Positions 41,449-50,348 of a stretch of DNA of 64,000 bases are shown in pieces. How positions within the stretch are numbered: the first letter of the stretch is position 1; the number at the start of each line of letters is the position of its first letter. The position numbers and the translations under genes are program-made. This stretch comes from CAYPGJ01 sp964638515 (GTDB lineage Bacteria > Planctomycetota > Phycisphaerae > Phycisphaerales > UBA1924): NCBI GenBank assembly GCA_964638515.1, contig CAZWZL010000001.1, positions 124,001 to 188,000 on the forward strand, given 5' to 3'. The notes below the pieces were generated by a model. That model ran no database searches. It was not told the DNA's origin and worked only from the letters and a program-made list of their open reading frames with translations.

Positions 41449-43971
41449 TCAGGGGTTGCTGATGGCGGCGTCGACGGCGGCGAAGCGTGAGGCGTAGGGC
41501 TCGCCGCCCATGGCGGGGTCGTTGAGTCGGAGGCGTGCGAGGGTGGCGCGGACCTGCTCGGTCTTGGATCCGTCCTCGTTGTTTCGAAGGAAGATCTCGA
41601 GGGCGCGGGACCACGCGTGCCAGTAGTGCTCGGTGGGTGACTGGCGTTGCTCGAGGGAGGTGACGACCGGGAGGAACGCTTCGTACGCGGCTTCGTCGTT
41701 GGCGAGCGCGAGGTACGCTTCGCCGAGCCACACGAGCGTTCGTGTGTCGGGGCCGTTGCGGGAGATGAGCTCGTTGAGGATTTCGATTGCTTCGGCGGCT
41801 TCTCCGGCGCGGGCGAGCGCTTCGCCGAGGTCGGCGCGCCAACGGTCGGCGGCTGCGGGCCCGAGGGGCTCCGCGGAGGCGAGAGCGAGGCGGGCGGCCG
41901 GGACGATGACCGATTGCACGAGCGATTTGGCTTCGTCGGGCTTGAGCGCGGCGTCGAGGGTCTTGGCGCGGGCCGTGGCGAGATTGATGAGCACGGCGCA
42001 GGCATCCGGCGCGAATTCTCTGGCGCCTTTGGCGAGTCGTTGTGAGGAGGCGAGCGCGTCGGCGAAGTCTCCGGCGTAGGCCTGCGCGTGGGTGAGCGCC
42101 ACGAGAGCGGCACGGAACGTATCGCGTGCCCGCAGGGTGTCGGCGAACTCCACGGCGCGGAGGGCGGCGGTCTTGGCGTGGTCGGGCCGGTCAAGCGTGA
42201 CGAGCGAGGCCGCGGATGCGCTGAAGGCCAGCACGCGGAGCGTGTCGGCGGCGCGTCGATCGTTTTCGGAGGCTCCGGCGGGGATCGCGTCCGCGGCCCT
42301 GAGCGCGGTGTCGGCGCGTTCGAGGATGCGTTGCGCGAGGAGCGTCTGGGCCTCGGACTGCGCGGCGCGATCCATGGCGGCGCTGAGCGAGCGGAGCAGC
42401 GTGACGTGTCCTTCGATGCTCAGTTGGCCGCCGTCGCCGGCGCGGTCGATCTGCTCGAGCGCTTCGTCGATCTGTCCCTTCTCGAGGAGGATGTCGGCGA
42501 GCTTCTCGCGCCAAGATCTCGTCGGGCGGGCATCGGGGAAGGACTCGATGCCGATGCGGAGGGATTCTTCGAGCAGATCGCGCGGCACGGGGATGTCGGG
42601 TCGCGACGCGGCCCAGCGAGAGGTGTAGAACACGGCGGAGATGACGCTGGGCAGCGCGAGCTCCTCGGCATTGGGATACTCGCGTCCGGCGCGCTGGAAG
42701 AGACGGATGGCGGGGATGAGCCGCTCGTCGTCCTCGTAGGCCTTGGCCTCGGAAACGCGCAGGTCGCCGAGCGCGCGCAGGGCCATGGCGGCGAGATCGT
42801 TGAGCGTTCGGAGCCGGTCGGAGCCGGGCTGGGTGACGGACTCGAGCAACGTGACGGCGCCCTCGAAGCCGCCGGGCGACGTGGAGAGCGCGATGCCTCG
42901 CGCGAGCGCGACGATGGGAGGAAGTGCGAGGCATTCCTCGATGCTCAACGGCGCGAGCCTGTTGATCTTGCCGAGCACGAGCGATCGGCGCTGTGAGGGT
43001 TCGAGCCCGAAGTCTTCGCGCTGGAGGAGGCGCTCGTAGAGGGCGAAGGCCTGGGTCAACGCGAGGTCGCGGGCGGGGCCGGGCGGGGCGGCCGCCGCGT
43101 CGGCGAAGGCGATGCGGGCCTCGACGTCGGTGGCCAACAGTGTGGGCACCACCATGGCGCGTCCGTCCATGAGGAAGGGCGGCGCGTTGACGGCCTTGCG
43201 GAGCGAGTCGCGGGCCGCGGCGGAGCCTTGCGAGCCCAGGAGCGCGAGCGCGCGACCGAGTTGCGCTTCCATCCGGGTGGTGAGGGCGGAGCGCTTGAGG
43301 AGCGCGGCGTCGAACTCGGTGAGCGCGTTGGCGGGCTGGCCCAGGATGAGGGCGCACTGGCCGAGGATGACTCGTCGGCGCGCTTCGAGGTCTTCCTGGG
43401 CCGGGCGGACGCCCGAGGCGGCGGCCACGGCGTCCAGGGTGAGTTTGTTTCGTGTTGTGGGATCGTGGTCGAGCCCTGCGAGGATGACGGCGGCGCGGGC
43501 GCGCACGAGGGGCGCGGGGAGTTCCCGGAGTCGCTGGAGGGATTCCTGCGCGGGCGTGTCGCCGGCTTGCTCGGCGGCCGCGATCTCGGCTTCGATTCGT
43601 TCGGCGGCGCGAAGGCTCAGGGCGTGGGCCTCGGTCGCGATCGGCGCGACGATCGCGCGTTGCGAATCGAGGAGCACGCCGAACATGGCGGCGGCGTCGG
43701 AGCCGTCCCATGCGAACCGGGAGAGCAGGGCCTCGATCTGCTCGAGGAGCAGCGAGGAGGGGGCGTTGTCGGCGAGCGACTCGATGAGTGCGCGGCGTTG
43801 CGCGAGGGAGTCATCGAGCGCGCGGAGGCGCTCGGCGTCGGGGAGGCGCGCATCGGTGGAGCGGAGCGCGAGTTCGCGGATCTCGGTGGCGCGGCTGTCG
43901 GCGCCGGAGGGTTGGGCCGAGGCGAGCCCGGCGAGGAGGATGAGCGCGATGGGGAGGAGTGGACGGTTCAT
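41449..43971 (-). CDS. Exported large helical-repeat (TPR-like) protein
   Basis: An 840-residue protein with a signal peptide (first 19 residues, MNRPLLPIALILLAGLASA). The remainder is almost entirely amphipathic helices with alternating Ala/Leu/Glu patterns and TPR-like pairs in the last 300 residues, such as the region around AGEAAEAIEILNEL. It likely acts as a scaffold for protein contacts outside the inner membrane. Its ATG overlaps the stop of the VWA gene upstream (ATGA), so the two are made together. No enzymatic motif is visible. Confidence 0.75.
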   Translation of the reverse strand: MNRPLLPIALILLAGLASAQPSGADSRATEIRELALRSTDARLPDAERLRALDDSLAQRRALIESLADNAPSSLLLEQIEALLSRFAWDGSDAAAMFGVLLDSQRAIVAPIATEAHALSLRAAERIEAEIAAAEQAGDTPAQESLQRLRELPAPLVRARAAVILAGLDHDPTTRNKLTLDAVAAASGVRPAQEDLEARRRVILGQCALILGQPANALTEFDAALLKRSALTTRMEAQLGRALALLGSQGSAAARDSLRKAVNAPPFLMDGRAMVVPTLLATDVEARIAFADAAAAPPGPARDLALTQAFALYERLLQREDFGLEPSQRRSLVLGKINRLAPLSIEECLALPPIVALARGIALSTSPGGFEGAVTLLESVTQPGSDRLRTLNDLAAMALRALGDLRVSEAKAYEDDERLIPAIRLFQRAGREYPNAEELALPSVISAVFYTSRWAASRPDIPVPRDLLEESLRIGIESFPDARPTRSWREKLADILLEKGQIDEALEQIDRAGDGGQLSIEGHVTLLRSLSAAMDRAAQSEAQTLLAQRILERADTALRAADAIPAGASENDRRAADTLRVLAFSASAASLVTLDRPDHAKTAALRAVEFADTLRARDTFRAALVALTHAQAYAGDFADALASSQRLAKGAREFAPDACAVLINLATARAKTLDAALKPDEAKSLVQSVIVPAARLALASAEPLGPAAADRWRADLGEALARAGEAAEAIEILNELISRNGPDTRTLVWLGEAYLALANDEAAYEAFLPVVTSLEQRQSPTEHYWHAWSRALEIFLRNNEDGSKTEQVRATLARLRLNDPAMGGEPYASRFAAVDAAISNP

Positions 43972-44948
43972 TCGATGCCCAGATCCTTTCGGCTGATGAA
44001 GCGGAAGGCGTCGCCTCCGCCGTAGGTCAACGCTATGGCTTCGATGAGTCCCGAAGGATCGGGGTCGAAGAACTGGATCACTTTGATGGAGGCTGTGGCG
44101 CCCCGGGCGGCTCGGGCGAGCCTTGCGAGCGAGGCTTCGCGTTGGCGCGCGCTCGCGGCGGGCGCGTCGATCGTTTCGCCGAGCCCGCCCTTGACGACGA
44201 GAAACACGACGTCCGGGTTGAGTCGGAGGGCGCGTTCGAGGGCGTCGACGGCGTCGCCTCGTCGGTCGGGCTCGAGGGCGCGCAGCCAGGCGCCGGCGGC
44301 GCGTTTGGATTCGTCGGTGGCGCGAACGAGTGTGCGTCCGAGGTTGGGAGGTGATTCGGCGCCCCGCCCGCTGAACACGACGACCTGGAACCACTGCGTG
44401 CCGGAGAGACCGTCGAGGGAGCGATCGAGCTCGCGCGCGATGGTGGGGAGCGCGGCGACCATGGAGCCGGAAGCGTCGAGCACATAGACGATGCGCTGAG
44501 CCTGAGAGTCGCCTCGTGTGCCGAACATCTGGGGGGCGGGGGCGGAGAGTGCGGCGTTGTGGAGTGTCTCGAGGGGCGTGTGTGCCGGGGCGGGCGGCTC
44601 GATGGGGGCGACGGTGACGCTGACCTCGGACCAGCCCGGGGGCGGGGTTTGCGCGGCGCGATCGGGCATGGTCACTTTGGTGGAGGTGGCCGGGCGAGGG
44701 GCCGCGGGCTGGGCGGAGGGGATGGGAGCGTCGGAAAGCGGGGCTTGGGAGACGGGCACGACCGCGATGGACGCGGGCTCGGCGGTGCCGGTTCCCCGCT
44801 GCGGCGCGGAGGAGGCGACGATTCCCAGCCCGGCTGCGGCAAGCCCGGCGTGAATGACCAGCGACACGGCCCAGGGCGAAGCATGGGCCGCGGCGCGTGG
44901 GAGCGTCCAGGCTGGTCGCGGGAGGGGCATGTGAGGATTCTCGGCCAT
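43968..44948 (-). CDS. Membrane-anchored VWA-domain protein with TonB-like N-terminus
   Basis: A 326-residue protein. One membrane helix (about 26-46, WAVSLVIHAGLAAAGLG) carries a S-x-x-x-H pattern like the TonB signal anchor. A Pro/Ala-rich linker of about 90 residues follows. The VWA domain starts near residue 152 with the MIDAS motif DASGS at 158-162 and probable additional metal residues in the RGDA loop. VWA domains bind metal-dependent protein partners, and the coupled TPR protein downstream is the natural candidate. ATG 44948 is chosen; ATG 44930 is possible. Confidence 0.82.
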   Translation of the reverse strand: MAENPHMPLPRPAWTLPRAAAHASPWAVSLVIHAGLAAAGLGIVASSAPQRGTGTAEPASIAVVPVSQAPLSDAPIPSAQPAAPRPATSTKVTMPDRAAQTPPPGWSEVSVTVAPIEPPAPAHTPLETLHNAALSAPAPQMFGTRGDSQAQRIVYVLDASGSMVAALPTIARELDRSLDGLSGTQWFQVVVFSGRGAESPPNLGRTLVRATDESKRAAGAWLRALEPDRRGDAVDALERALRLNPDVVFLVVKGGLGETIDAPAASARQREASLARLARAARGATASIKVIQFFDPDPSGLIEAIALTYGGGDAFRFISRKDLGIE

Positions 44949-45014
44949 CAGACGCCCGGACGATAGCGCTCCGATGGCGGGGCGCGGGCGGGGATGGCGA
45001 TTCAGAGGCGTCGG

Positions 45015-45830
45015 TTATTCGTCTTCCGAGTTCGCTGCCTGACCGCTGGAGCGTGACCCGCCGAACACGAAGGAGTCAACGCTGAGCCAGCCGGCGCCGA
45101 TGCAGGCCACGCCGAAGGCGCAGGCCAACGCGCACATCTGAAGTGCGAAGGATTGCCACGCCTGGAACGCCGAGAGTTCGGGAAGGAGGAAGAGGAATTG
45201 TTTGGGGGCGTTGATGGCCGGCCCGATGGTGGCGAGCCAGAGGGCCCCGAGCATGACGCCGACGAGGCCGAGCGCGGCGAACTGCGCCATGAAACCGACG
45301 AGCACGAGGGAGCCGGCGATGAGTTCGGTGAGCGCGACGGCCCATGCGAGTCGAGCGGGCCACGCGCTCTCGCCGAGCGTCTTGGGCCAGAGGCGCATGG
45401 GTCGGCTGCCGTCTTCGCGCTCGGCGGGATCGGCGGCCGAGGAGCGCAGGAGCAGGGCGACGCGGTACAGACCGGCGAGATTGACATTGGCGTCGAATTC
45501 GGCGGGGGTAAACCGACGGCCAGCGACGCTGGAGGTGGACGCGAGAGCGCTGCTCGAGGGCTTCGCGGGCTCGGGAAGGGGCGCGTCGGGGTCGCTCGAC
45601 TTGGGTGGGGTTGTGGAGGGGGCGGCAGGTGGCGTGGCGGTTTCGGCGCTGGGGCGAGCCGCGGCCACGGCTGCGCTCACGCCCATGTTGGCGAGCGCGG
45701 CCAGATCGTCGGGGGAGTAGGCGGACTTGGTGAGGACCTTGCCATGCCCGGCCCAGATGAAGGTGACGCCGAGGGCGAGGCGAAAGAGGACGGGCGCGAG
45801 TCTCAGTCCGGCGGTTTGACGGAGTCCCAT
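45015..45830 (-). CDS. DoxX-family membrane protein
   Basis: A 271-residue protein with four predicted membrane helices. The first (LFRLALGVTFIWAGHGKVL) and later LAWAVALTELIAGSLVLVGF match the DoxX/SURF4-like pattern. A soluble Ala/Pro/Ser-rich insertion of about 70 residues separates helices one and two, which is unusual for the usual 130-160-residue DoxX. Family members have been linked to thiosulfate:quinone oxidation or redox protection, but most are uncharacterised. It lies 66 bases upstream of the VWA gene. Confidence 0.8.
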   Translation of the reverse strand: MGLRQTAGLRLAPVLFRLALGVTFIWAGHGKVLTKSAYSPDDLAALANMGVSAAVAAARPSAETATPPAAPSTTPPKSSDPDAPLPEPAKPSSSALASTSSVAGRRFTPAEFDANVNLAGLYRVALLLRSSAADPAEREDGSRPMRLWPKTLGESAWPARLAWAVALTELIAGSLVLVGFMAQFAALGLVGVMLGALWLATIGPAINAPKQFLFLLPELSAFQAWQSFALQMCALACAFGVACIGAGWLSVDSFVFGGSRSSGQAANSEDE

Positions 45831-45984
45831 GGGCGGTGGTTCCTTTCGGCTGGCCGACCGGAGGTGGCGGCGGGCCGCGGGTTCTTTCGGATTCTGAGCG
45901 CACGCTTTGCGCGGCCGCTCCTCCTGTACAGGTCATTCATCGACCAGACGCCCGAGAACACCACATTTGGCGTGCGGTGCGCCA

Positions 45985-46012
45985 TTGACCGGAGGGGTGT
46001 GGCGGCGAGAAT
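45985..46012 (+). promoter_or_regulatory. Candidate promoter of tRNA-Leu
   Basis: TTGACC (45985-45990), 16 bases, then GAGAAT (46007-46012). The -35 matches five of six consensus positions and the -10 four of six. The tRNA 5' end begins nine bases after the -10, in the right place for a tRNA promoter. Confidence 0.4.
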
Positions 46013-46021
46013 CCGGAAACT

Positions 46022-46107
46022 GCGGGCGTGGCGGAATTGGGAGACGCGCTGGATTTAGGTTCCAGTGGGGGTGAAACCCCGTACAGGTTCAAGTCCTGTC
46101 GCCCGCA
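46022..46107 (+). tRNA. tRNA-Leu (anticodon UAG)
   Basis: The acceptor arms GCGGGCG (46022-46028) and CGCCCGC (46100-46106) pair perfectly over 7 bp, with A as discriminator. The anticodon stem-loop is CTGGA-TTTAGGT-TCCAG with anticodon TAG. A long variable arm GGGG...CCCC marks a class II tRNA, and the T arm contains GGTTCAAGTCC. CCA is not encoded. Total 86 bases. Confidence 0.97.
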
Positions 46108-46152
46108 CTTGACCTGGGGCCCGGAGGCGGCCACTCTTTCGGCAAGGACTCT

Positions 46153-46407
46153 ATGCGGATCACCGGCCCGTCCAACCCGTTTCACGTTGCCAGGGCGTAT
46201 GCCCCGGGCGCGACGCCCGCGGTGCAGATTCCGTCCGGGCCTCAGAGGCTGGTGGCCGGGAAGGTGGCCGGGGGCGTGAACTTTGTGGGTGGGTCGGGCG
46301 CAACGAACCCGACGAACGGGGTGTACGCGATGTACTCCCATCCGGCGGATCGCAACGCCGCGGCCACTGGGGTTGCGTTGGGCCGACGCATCGACGTCGC
46401 GGGTTGA
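46153..46407 (+). CDS. Small hypothetical protein
   Basis: An 84-residue frame between tRNA-Leu and holB. Third codon positions are strongly GC-biased like the real genes here, and the sequence is evenly mixed with a repeated VAGKVAGGV and Gly/Asn stretch, so I take it as coding. No domain, membrane segment or clear ribosome-binding site is visible. Start ATG 46153 is the only candidate giving most of the frame. It could be a secreted or structural small protein; no function is proposed. Confidence 0.5.
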   Translation: MRITGPSNPFHVARAYAPGATPAVQIPSGPQRLVAGKVAGGVNFVGGSGATNPTNGVYAMYSHPADRNAAATGVALGRRIDVAG

Positions 46408-46438
46408 TTTGATCGGGGGAACGGGCGGCGCCGCGCGG

Positions 46439-46444
46439 TACCCT
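46439..46444 (+). promoter_or_regulatory. Candidate -10 box (TACCCT) before holB
   Basis: TACCCT ends ten bases before the holB ATG with no Shine-Dalgarno sequence between. The match to consensus is moderate and the -35 is unclear. It fits the near-leaderless pattern seen at metG and queC. Confidence 0.25.
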
Positions 46445-46454
46445 CTCCGTCAGC

Positions 46455-47528
46455 ATGCCGTTTCCCACGATGGATCAGATTCAGGGGCAGACCCGCGCGA
46501 TCGAGACGCTGGACGCGGCGATCGGCGCGGATCGGGTGCACCACGCGTGGATCTTCCACGGCCCGGCGGGCGTCGGGAAGCACACGACGGCGCTGGCGTT
46601 TGCGGGAGTGCTGCTTGACCCGACCACGTCCCCGGACCTGTCGTCGCGGATCCGTCCGGAGGACGGAAGCGCGACAAGGACGTTGCTGGAGAGCGGGGCG
46701 CATCCCGATCTGCACCTGGTTTCGAAGGAGATGGCGTCGTTTTCTCGAGAGCAGCGGGTGCGTGATTCGAAGCAGCGGTCGATCCCGGTGGAGGTGATCC
46801 GGGAGTTTCTGATCGAGCCCGCGGGGCTTTCGACCGCGGTGTCAAGCGGGGCGCGCGCGGGCAAAGTGTTCGTGGTGGATGAGGCGCACCTGCTGCAGGC
46901 CGGGGAGGGCGCTGCGGCCAATGCCGTGCTGAAGGTGCTCGAAGAACCGCCTTCGGGCGTGGTGATCATTCTGGTGACGGACGATGAGCAGGCGTTGCTG
47001 CCGACGATTCGATCGCGCTGTCGGCGGGTGGCCTTCGGCGCGCTGGACGAGGCATCGATGCGCTCGTGGATACGGGATTCGGGCGTGGAGATTCCCAAGG
47101 GGAGGGGGGCGGACCTGTTGGAGTTTGCGGCCGGTTCGCCCGGACGGCTCCGGCTCGCTCTGGATGCGGGCGTGGCGGGCTGGATGGACCGGCTCGATCC
47201 GATGCTGGCGCAGGCTTGGGGCGGGACCTATGCGCCCGAGCTGGCCGGGGCCATGCAAGAGATCGTGAAGACGTACGCCGAGGCGAAGGCGAAGGAATCG
47301 AGCGAGGCGAGCAAGGATGTGGCGAATCGTCTCGCGATGGACTTGTTGTTTTCGTTGTTGCATGCGCGCGTGCGTCGTCGTTTGCGGGAGAGCGCGGGGG
47401 ATCGAGCCCGGGCGCGTCGGCCCTTGCGCGATGGCGACGCGATTGACTCGGCGGAGCGATTGATCGCGTCGAACGCGAACGCGGCACTGGCGATCGAGCA
47501 TCTCGTGCTGGAGCTGTCGAAGGCGTGA
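46455..47528 (+). CDS. holB: DNA polymerase III delta' subunit
   Basis: A 357-residue AAA+ clamp-loader subunit that helps place the beta clamp on primed DNA. It has QGQTRAIETLDAAIG, a P-loop-like GPAGVGKHT at 36-44, Walker-B-like VFVVDEAHLL and the arginine-bearing LPTIRSRC segment typical of delta'/tau proteins. Delta' normally lacks ATPase activity, but the loop here retains GK. An insert of about 35 residues follows helix 1. dnaN is 45 kb away. It converges with the UbiA-like gene. Confidence 0.9.
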   Translation: MPFPTMDQIQGQTRAIETLDAAIGADRVHHAWIFHGPAGVGKHTTALAFAGVLLDPTTSPDLSSRIRPEDGSATRTLLESGAHPDLHLVSKEMASFSREQRVRDSKQRSIPVEVIREFLIEPAGLSTAVSSGARAGKVFVVDEAHLLQAGEGAAANAVLKVLEEPPSGVVIILVTDDEQALLPTIRSRCRRVAFGALDEASMRSWIRDSGVEIPKGRGADLLEFAAGSPGRLRLALDAGVAGWMDRLDPMLAQAWGGTYAPELAGAMQEIVKTYAEAKAKESSEASKDVANRLAMDLLFSLLHARVRRRLRESAGDRARARRPLRDGDAIDSAERLIASNANAALAIEHLVLELSKA

Positions 47529-47540
47529 AGGCCGGTCGAT

Positions 47541-48392
47541 TCACGCGGGCGAGATGACGCTGACGCCGACCGCGATGCTCATCGCCACCGCGGCCACGAA
47601 CCACGCCACGCCCGCGCCGCCGGGGTTGCCCTTGGCGAACGACCAGCCTGCGAGGCCCGCGCCGATGCCGGCGATCACGCCTGCGCTCCAGTGCCACCAG
47701 TCCCAACCGGCGCCGATCATGGCCAAGGCCATGGTGGCGAGCATCCACACCCAGGCCAGCTTTCCTGCCCCAGAGACCCCCATCCGTGTAGCGACGGTGG
47801 GAACGCCCCGCGCGGCGTCCTGCAGCCCGTCACGCGCCAGCGCCGCGATCACGAAGGCGCCCAGGGCCACGGCGCCGAGACAAGAAACACCGATCAAGGG
47901 AGTGGTTGGTGTGGCGTGGGCGCTCTCGTCGGGGAGATTGGCGGCGATGATCAGGCCGGGCAGCGCGAGGGCCACGGCGGGCCCCAACGCTTCGAGGCCT
48001 CGATAGCGCGTCGTCACGGCGCACGATCTTCCGTGCCAATGCGTCAGGCCCCCGGCGGCCAGGAACCCGAGCCCCACGCGCCAGGACGCGGCCAGCAGCG
48101 CGAGACACAACGCGCCGAACAGCATGCTCAGCAGCAGGCCGGTCCACGCCAGCGGGTCGATCGGCGCGCCTTCCGGCTCGCGCGAAAGTCCCAGGCGCGA
48201 GCCGAGCCCCGCTTCGCTCTCTGAGCGCGCGGCGCCGACAAACCAGAGCCAGACAAGGAGCGTGTGCGCCCCGGCCACGAGCAGGCCGAGCAGGCCTTCT
48301 CCCGCGTGCTCGAGCGCCTTGGCCCATACGAGCGCGTACGCGATCGTCAGGAGGGGGGCGTGCGCGCGGATGGATGCAAGGGCCGCGATCAT
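47541..48392 (-). CDS. UbiA-superfamily membrane protein lacking the first Asp motif
   Basis: A 283-residue protein with about eight membrane helices. The segment ALARDGLQDAARGVPTVATRMG near residues 205-225 matches the second aspartate motif of UbiA prenyltransferases (D-x3-D then G-x-x-T). The first motif N-D-x2-D is not found where expected; HWHGRSCAVTTRYRG occupies that loop. It may have lost prenyl transfer or bind a different substrate. It follows the DUF4159 gene by nine bases on the same strand and is probably in the same operon. Confidence 0.65.
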   Translation of the reverse strand: MIAALASIRAHAPLLTIAYALVWAKALEHAGEGLLGLLVAGAHTLLVWLWFVGAARSESEAGLGSRLGLSREPEGAPIDPLAWTGLLLSMLFGALCLALLAASWRVGLGFLAAGGLTHWHGRSCAVTTRYRGLEALGPAVALALPGLIIAANLPDESAHATPTTPLIGVSCLGAVALGAFVIAALARDGLQDAARGVPTVATRMGVSGAGKLAWVWMLATMALAMIGAGWDWWHWSAGVIAGIGAGLAGWSFAKGNPGGAGVAWFVAAVAMSIAVGVSVISPA

Positions 48393-48401
48393 GGCTCGAT
48401 C

Positions 48402-49262
48402 CTACCGATCTGGAGATGGGTCGCGCGCCGGCTCTTCGGGTCCGGGCTCGTCGTGGGCGGGCGGGGGTGGTGAGGGAGGCGGAGGGATCGGGGGCGCGAC
48501 CACGGGAATCGATGGCGCGCGATGCACGAGCGCGTAGGCCACGAGATTGGCGAGCATGGCGCGGGCGTGGATCACCTCGCCCGACCCGCAGCAGCAGCAC
48601 GCGCCGCCGAACGCCGCGGTGTCGTTGAGCCCGTCGGGAGAAAACACGACGGAGAGCCGGCCGGCGAGCGTGAGCCCCTCGAGTGGCGAGGCGTCGATGA
48701 TGGTGGGGGGCGCGTCGGGACGATCCGCGTCCGCCGCCAATGGGGGCGTCGTTCGCTTGAGCCCTTCGACGTGGAAGATGGTGTCGTAGATGTCGTGATC
48801 CGGCGGCAGCGGCCGCAGCCCCGAGTTCGGCTCCGGGTGGAACATCTCCTCGATCTCGTGCCGGAACGAGAGCGTCCAATCGCGATTTGAACAGCCCGCG
48901 GAGGCGATCAGGAAGCCGCCCGACTCGATCCAGGCGCGCAGGGCGCCTCGTTGTTCCGGGGAGAGTTCGAAGAAGCCCTCACCGGTGAGCAACGCGATGG
49001 GGGCCTCCCGGAGCGCGGGCGCGAGGATGGGGATCGGCGTCAGGCGGGGCTCGATGAGCGCGCCGGTCTCGGCGGCGACGAGCGCGAGAAAGGCCTCGCC
49101 GAAGCAGACATCGGATCGTTGTTCTTCGTAGAGAATCAGGGCGACCGGGACGGGATCCTGCGCGGGTTGCGCGAGGGAAGGGCCGACCAGGCCCAGCAGC
49201 GCCGCGGCGACGCCGCCCGCGAAACGGCACGGATTCCGACCGCAAGGCCTTGCGGAGATCAT
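48402..49262 (-). CDS. Secreted DUF4159 protein with a CCCC cluster
   Basis: A 286-residue exported protein. The signal peptide is within the first 30 residues (FAGGVAAALLGLVGPSLAQ). The DUF4159-type domain includes VALLTGEGFFELSPEQRGALRAWIESGGFLIASAGC-like glutamine-amidotransferase-fold strands; the GFFELS and GGFLI parts are the best matches. Near residue 240 four consecutive cysteines occur in GACCCCGSGE. The C-terminus is a Pro-rich tail. The ATG overlaps the stop of the SDR gene upstream (ATGA). The function of the domain is not established. Confidence 0.8.
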   Translation of the reverse strand: MISARPCGRNPCRFAGGVAAALLGLVGPSLAQPAQDPVPVALILYEEQRSDVCFGEAFLALVAAETGALIEPRLTPIPILAPALREAPIALLTGEGFFELSPEQRGALRAWIESGGFLIASAGCSNRDWTLSFRHEIEEMFHPEPNSGLRPLPPDHDIYDTIFHVEGLKRTTPPLAADADRPDAPPTIIDASPLEGLTLAGRLSVVFSPDGLNDTAAFGGACCCCGSGEVIHARAMLANLVAYALVHRAPSIPVVAPPIPPPPSPPPPAHDEPGPEEPARDPSPDR

Positions 49263-50308
49263 GTGGAGCGTCGCGCCTCGTGCGTGCCGCTTGCATCGCC
49301 GGCCCACGCGGCCATCGCGCGCAGGCCATCGCGCAAGGGCGTCACGGCGCGGAAACCGAGCCTTCGCTCGGCGTTGGCGGTGTGCGAGCTGGAATGCACG
49401 ATGTCGCCCGCGCGCGCGGGCCCGTGCTCGGGCTTGAGTTCGTCCCGCCCCCACGCGCGGGCCATCTCCGAGGCGAGCTCACGGATCTCGGTCGGATTCC
49501 CCGTGCCGACGTTGATCGCTTCGCCCACGAACGGCTCGGGCGCGACCGCGGCGAGCAGCATGGCGCGTACGACGTCGCCCACGAACACGAAGTCGCGGGT
49601 CTGTGCGCCGTCGCCGTAGATCACGGGGGCTCGCCCGCTCGTGATGCGCGAGGCGAACGCCGCTACGACGGCGCTCTCTTCGCTGTCGTCGCTCTGACGG
49701 GGCCCGTACACGTTGAACAGCCGGAGCGACACGCCGTCGATGCCGAGCGATCGTGCCCAGGCGCCCAGGATCAGTTCGCCCGCCGCCTTGCTCGCGGCGT
49801 ACGGCGAGATGGGCATGGGCTGGGCATCTTCCTGCACGCCCGCGCCGCCGGCATCGCCATAGATCGCGCACGAGCTGGCGAACACCACCCGCTTGACGCC
49901 CGCGGCGCGCGCGGCCTGACAGACCTCGACGGTTCCCCGCACGTTGACATCGATGGTGCGTTCGGGCCGCTCCATCGATTCGCCGACGGACGACACGGCC
50001 GCGAGGTGGAACACCACCGCGGCGCGCTCCATCGCATCATCGAGCGAGCGGGCGTCGAGCACGGATGCGTGCACGAACCGGGCGCGTGGCGCGTGCTCCT
50101 CGATGAGCGCGGCCACGAACCCGGGGTCGCCGGTGGAGAGATCATCGACGAGACAGACGCCGGCGCCGAGCTGCAGGAGGGCTTCGCAGAGGTGGCCGCC
50201 GATGAAGCCCGCGCCGCCCGTCACCACGGCGCGACGGCCTTCCAGCAGCGCCGTCAGGCGCGAGGAGGTCGCGGCGTCCAGGCCCGGCATCGCAGTGGGG
50301 GAGTCCAT
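49259..50308 (-). CDS. Extended SDR sugar-nucleotide epimerase (UDP-glucose/GlcNAc 4-epimerase-like)
   Basis: A 349-residue NAD-dependent epimerase with GGAGFIGGHL at 31-40, the VDDLSTGD loop, SSCAIYGD at 145-152 and catalytic Y170/K174 in YAASK. The RLFNVYGPRQ segment places it among the GalE/WbpP-type 4-epimerases. A 25-residue N-terminal extension precedes the Rossmann strand. It lies 40 bases after ftsK on the same strand, well away from the main glycan cluster. Confidence 0.9.
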   Translation of the reverse strand: MDSPTAMPGLDAATSSRLTALLEGRRAVVTGGAGFIGGHLCEALLQLGAGVCLVDDLSTGDPGFVAALIEEHAPRARFVHASVLDARSLDDAMERAAVVFHLAAVSSVGESMERPERTIDVNVRGTVEVCQAARAAGVKRVVFASSCAIYGDAGGAGVQEDAQPMPISPYAASKAAGELILGAWARSLGIDGVSLRLFNVYGPRQSDDSEESAVVAAFASRITSGRAPVIYGDGAQTRDFVFVGDVVRAMLLAAVAPEPFVGEAINVGTGNPTEIRELASEMARAWGRDELKPEHGPARAGDIVHSSSHTANAERRLGFRAVTPLRDGLRAMAAWAGDASGTHEARRST

Positions 50309-50348
50309 CGAGGGCTGAAAGTCTACCCGGCGCGGCTTGGGTCCCTAC

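Noticed and set aside
46022..46107. tRNA-Leu as integration site of a mobile element
   Set aside because: No repeated tRNA 3' end, integrase or element boundary was found on either side.
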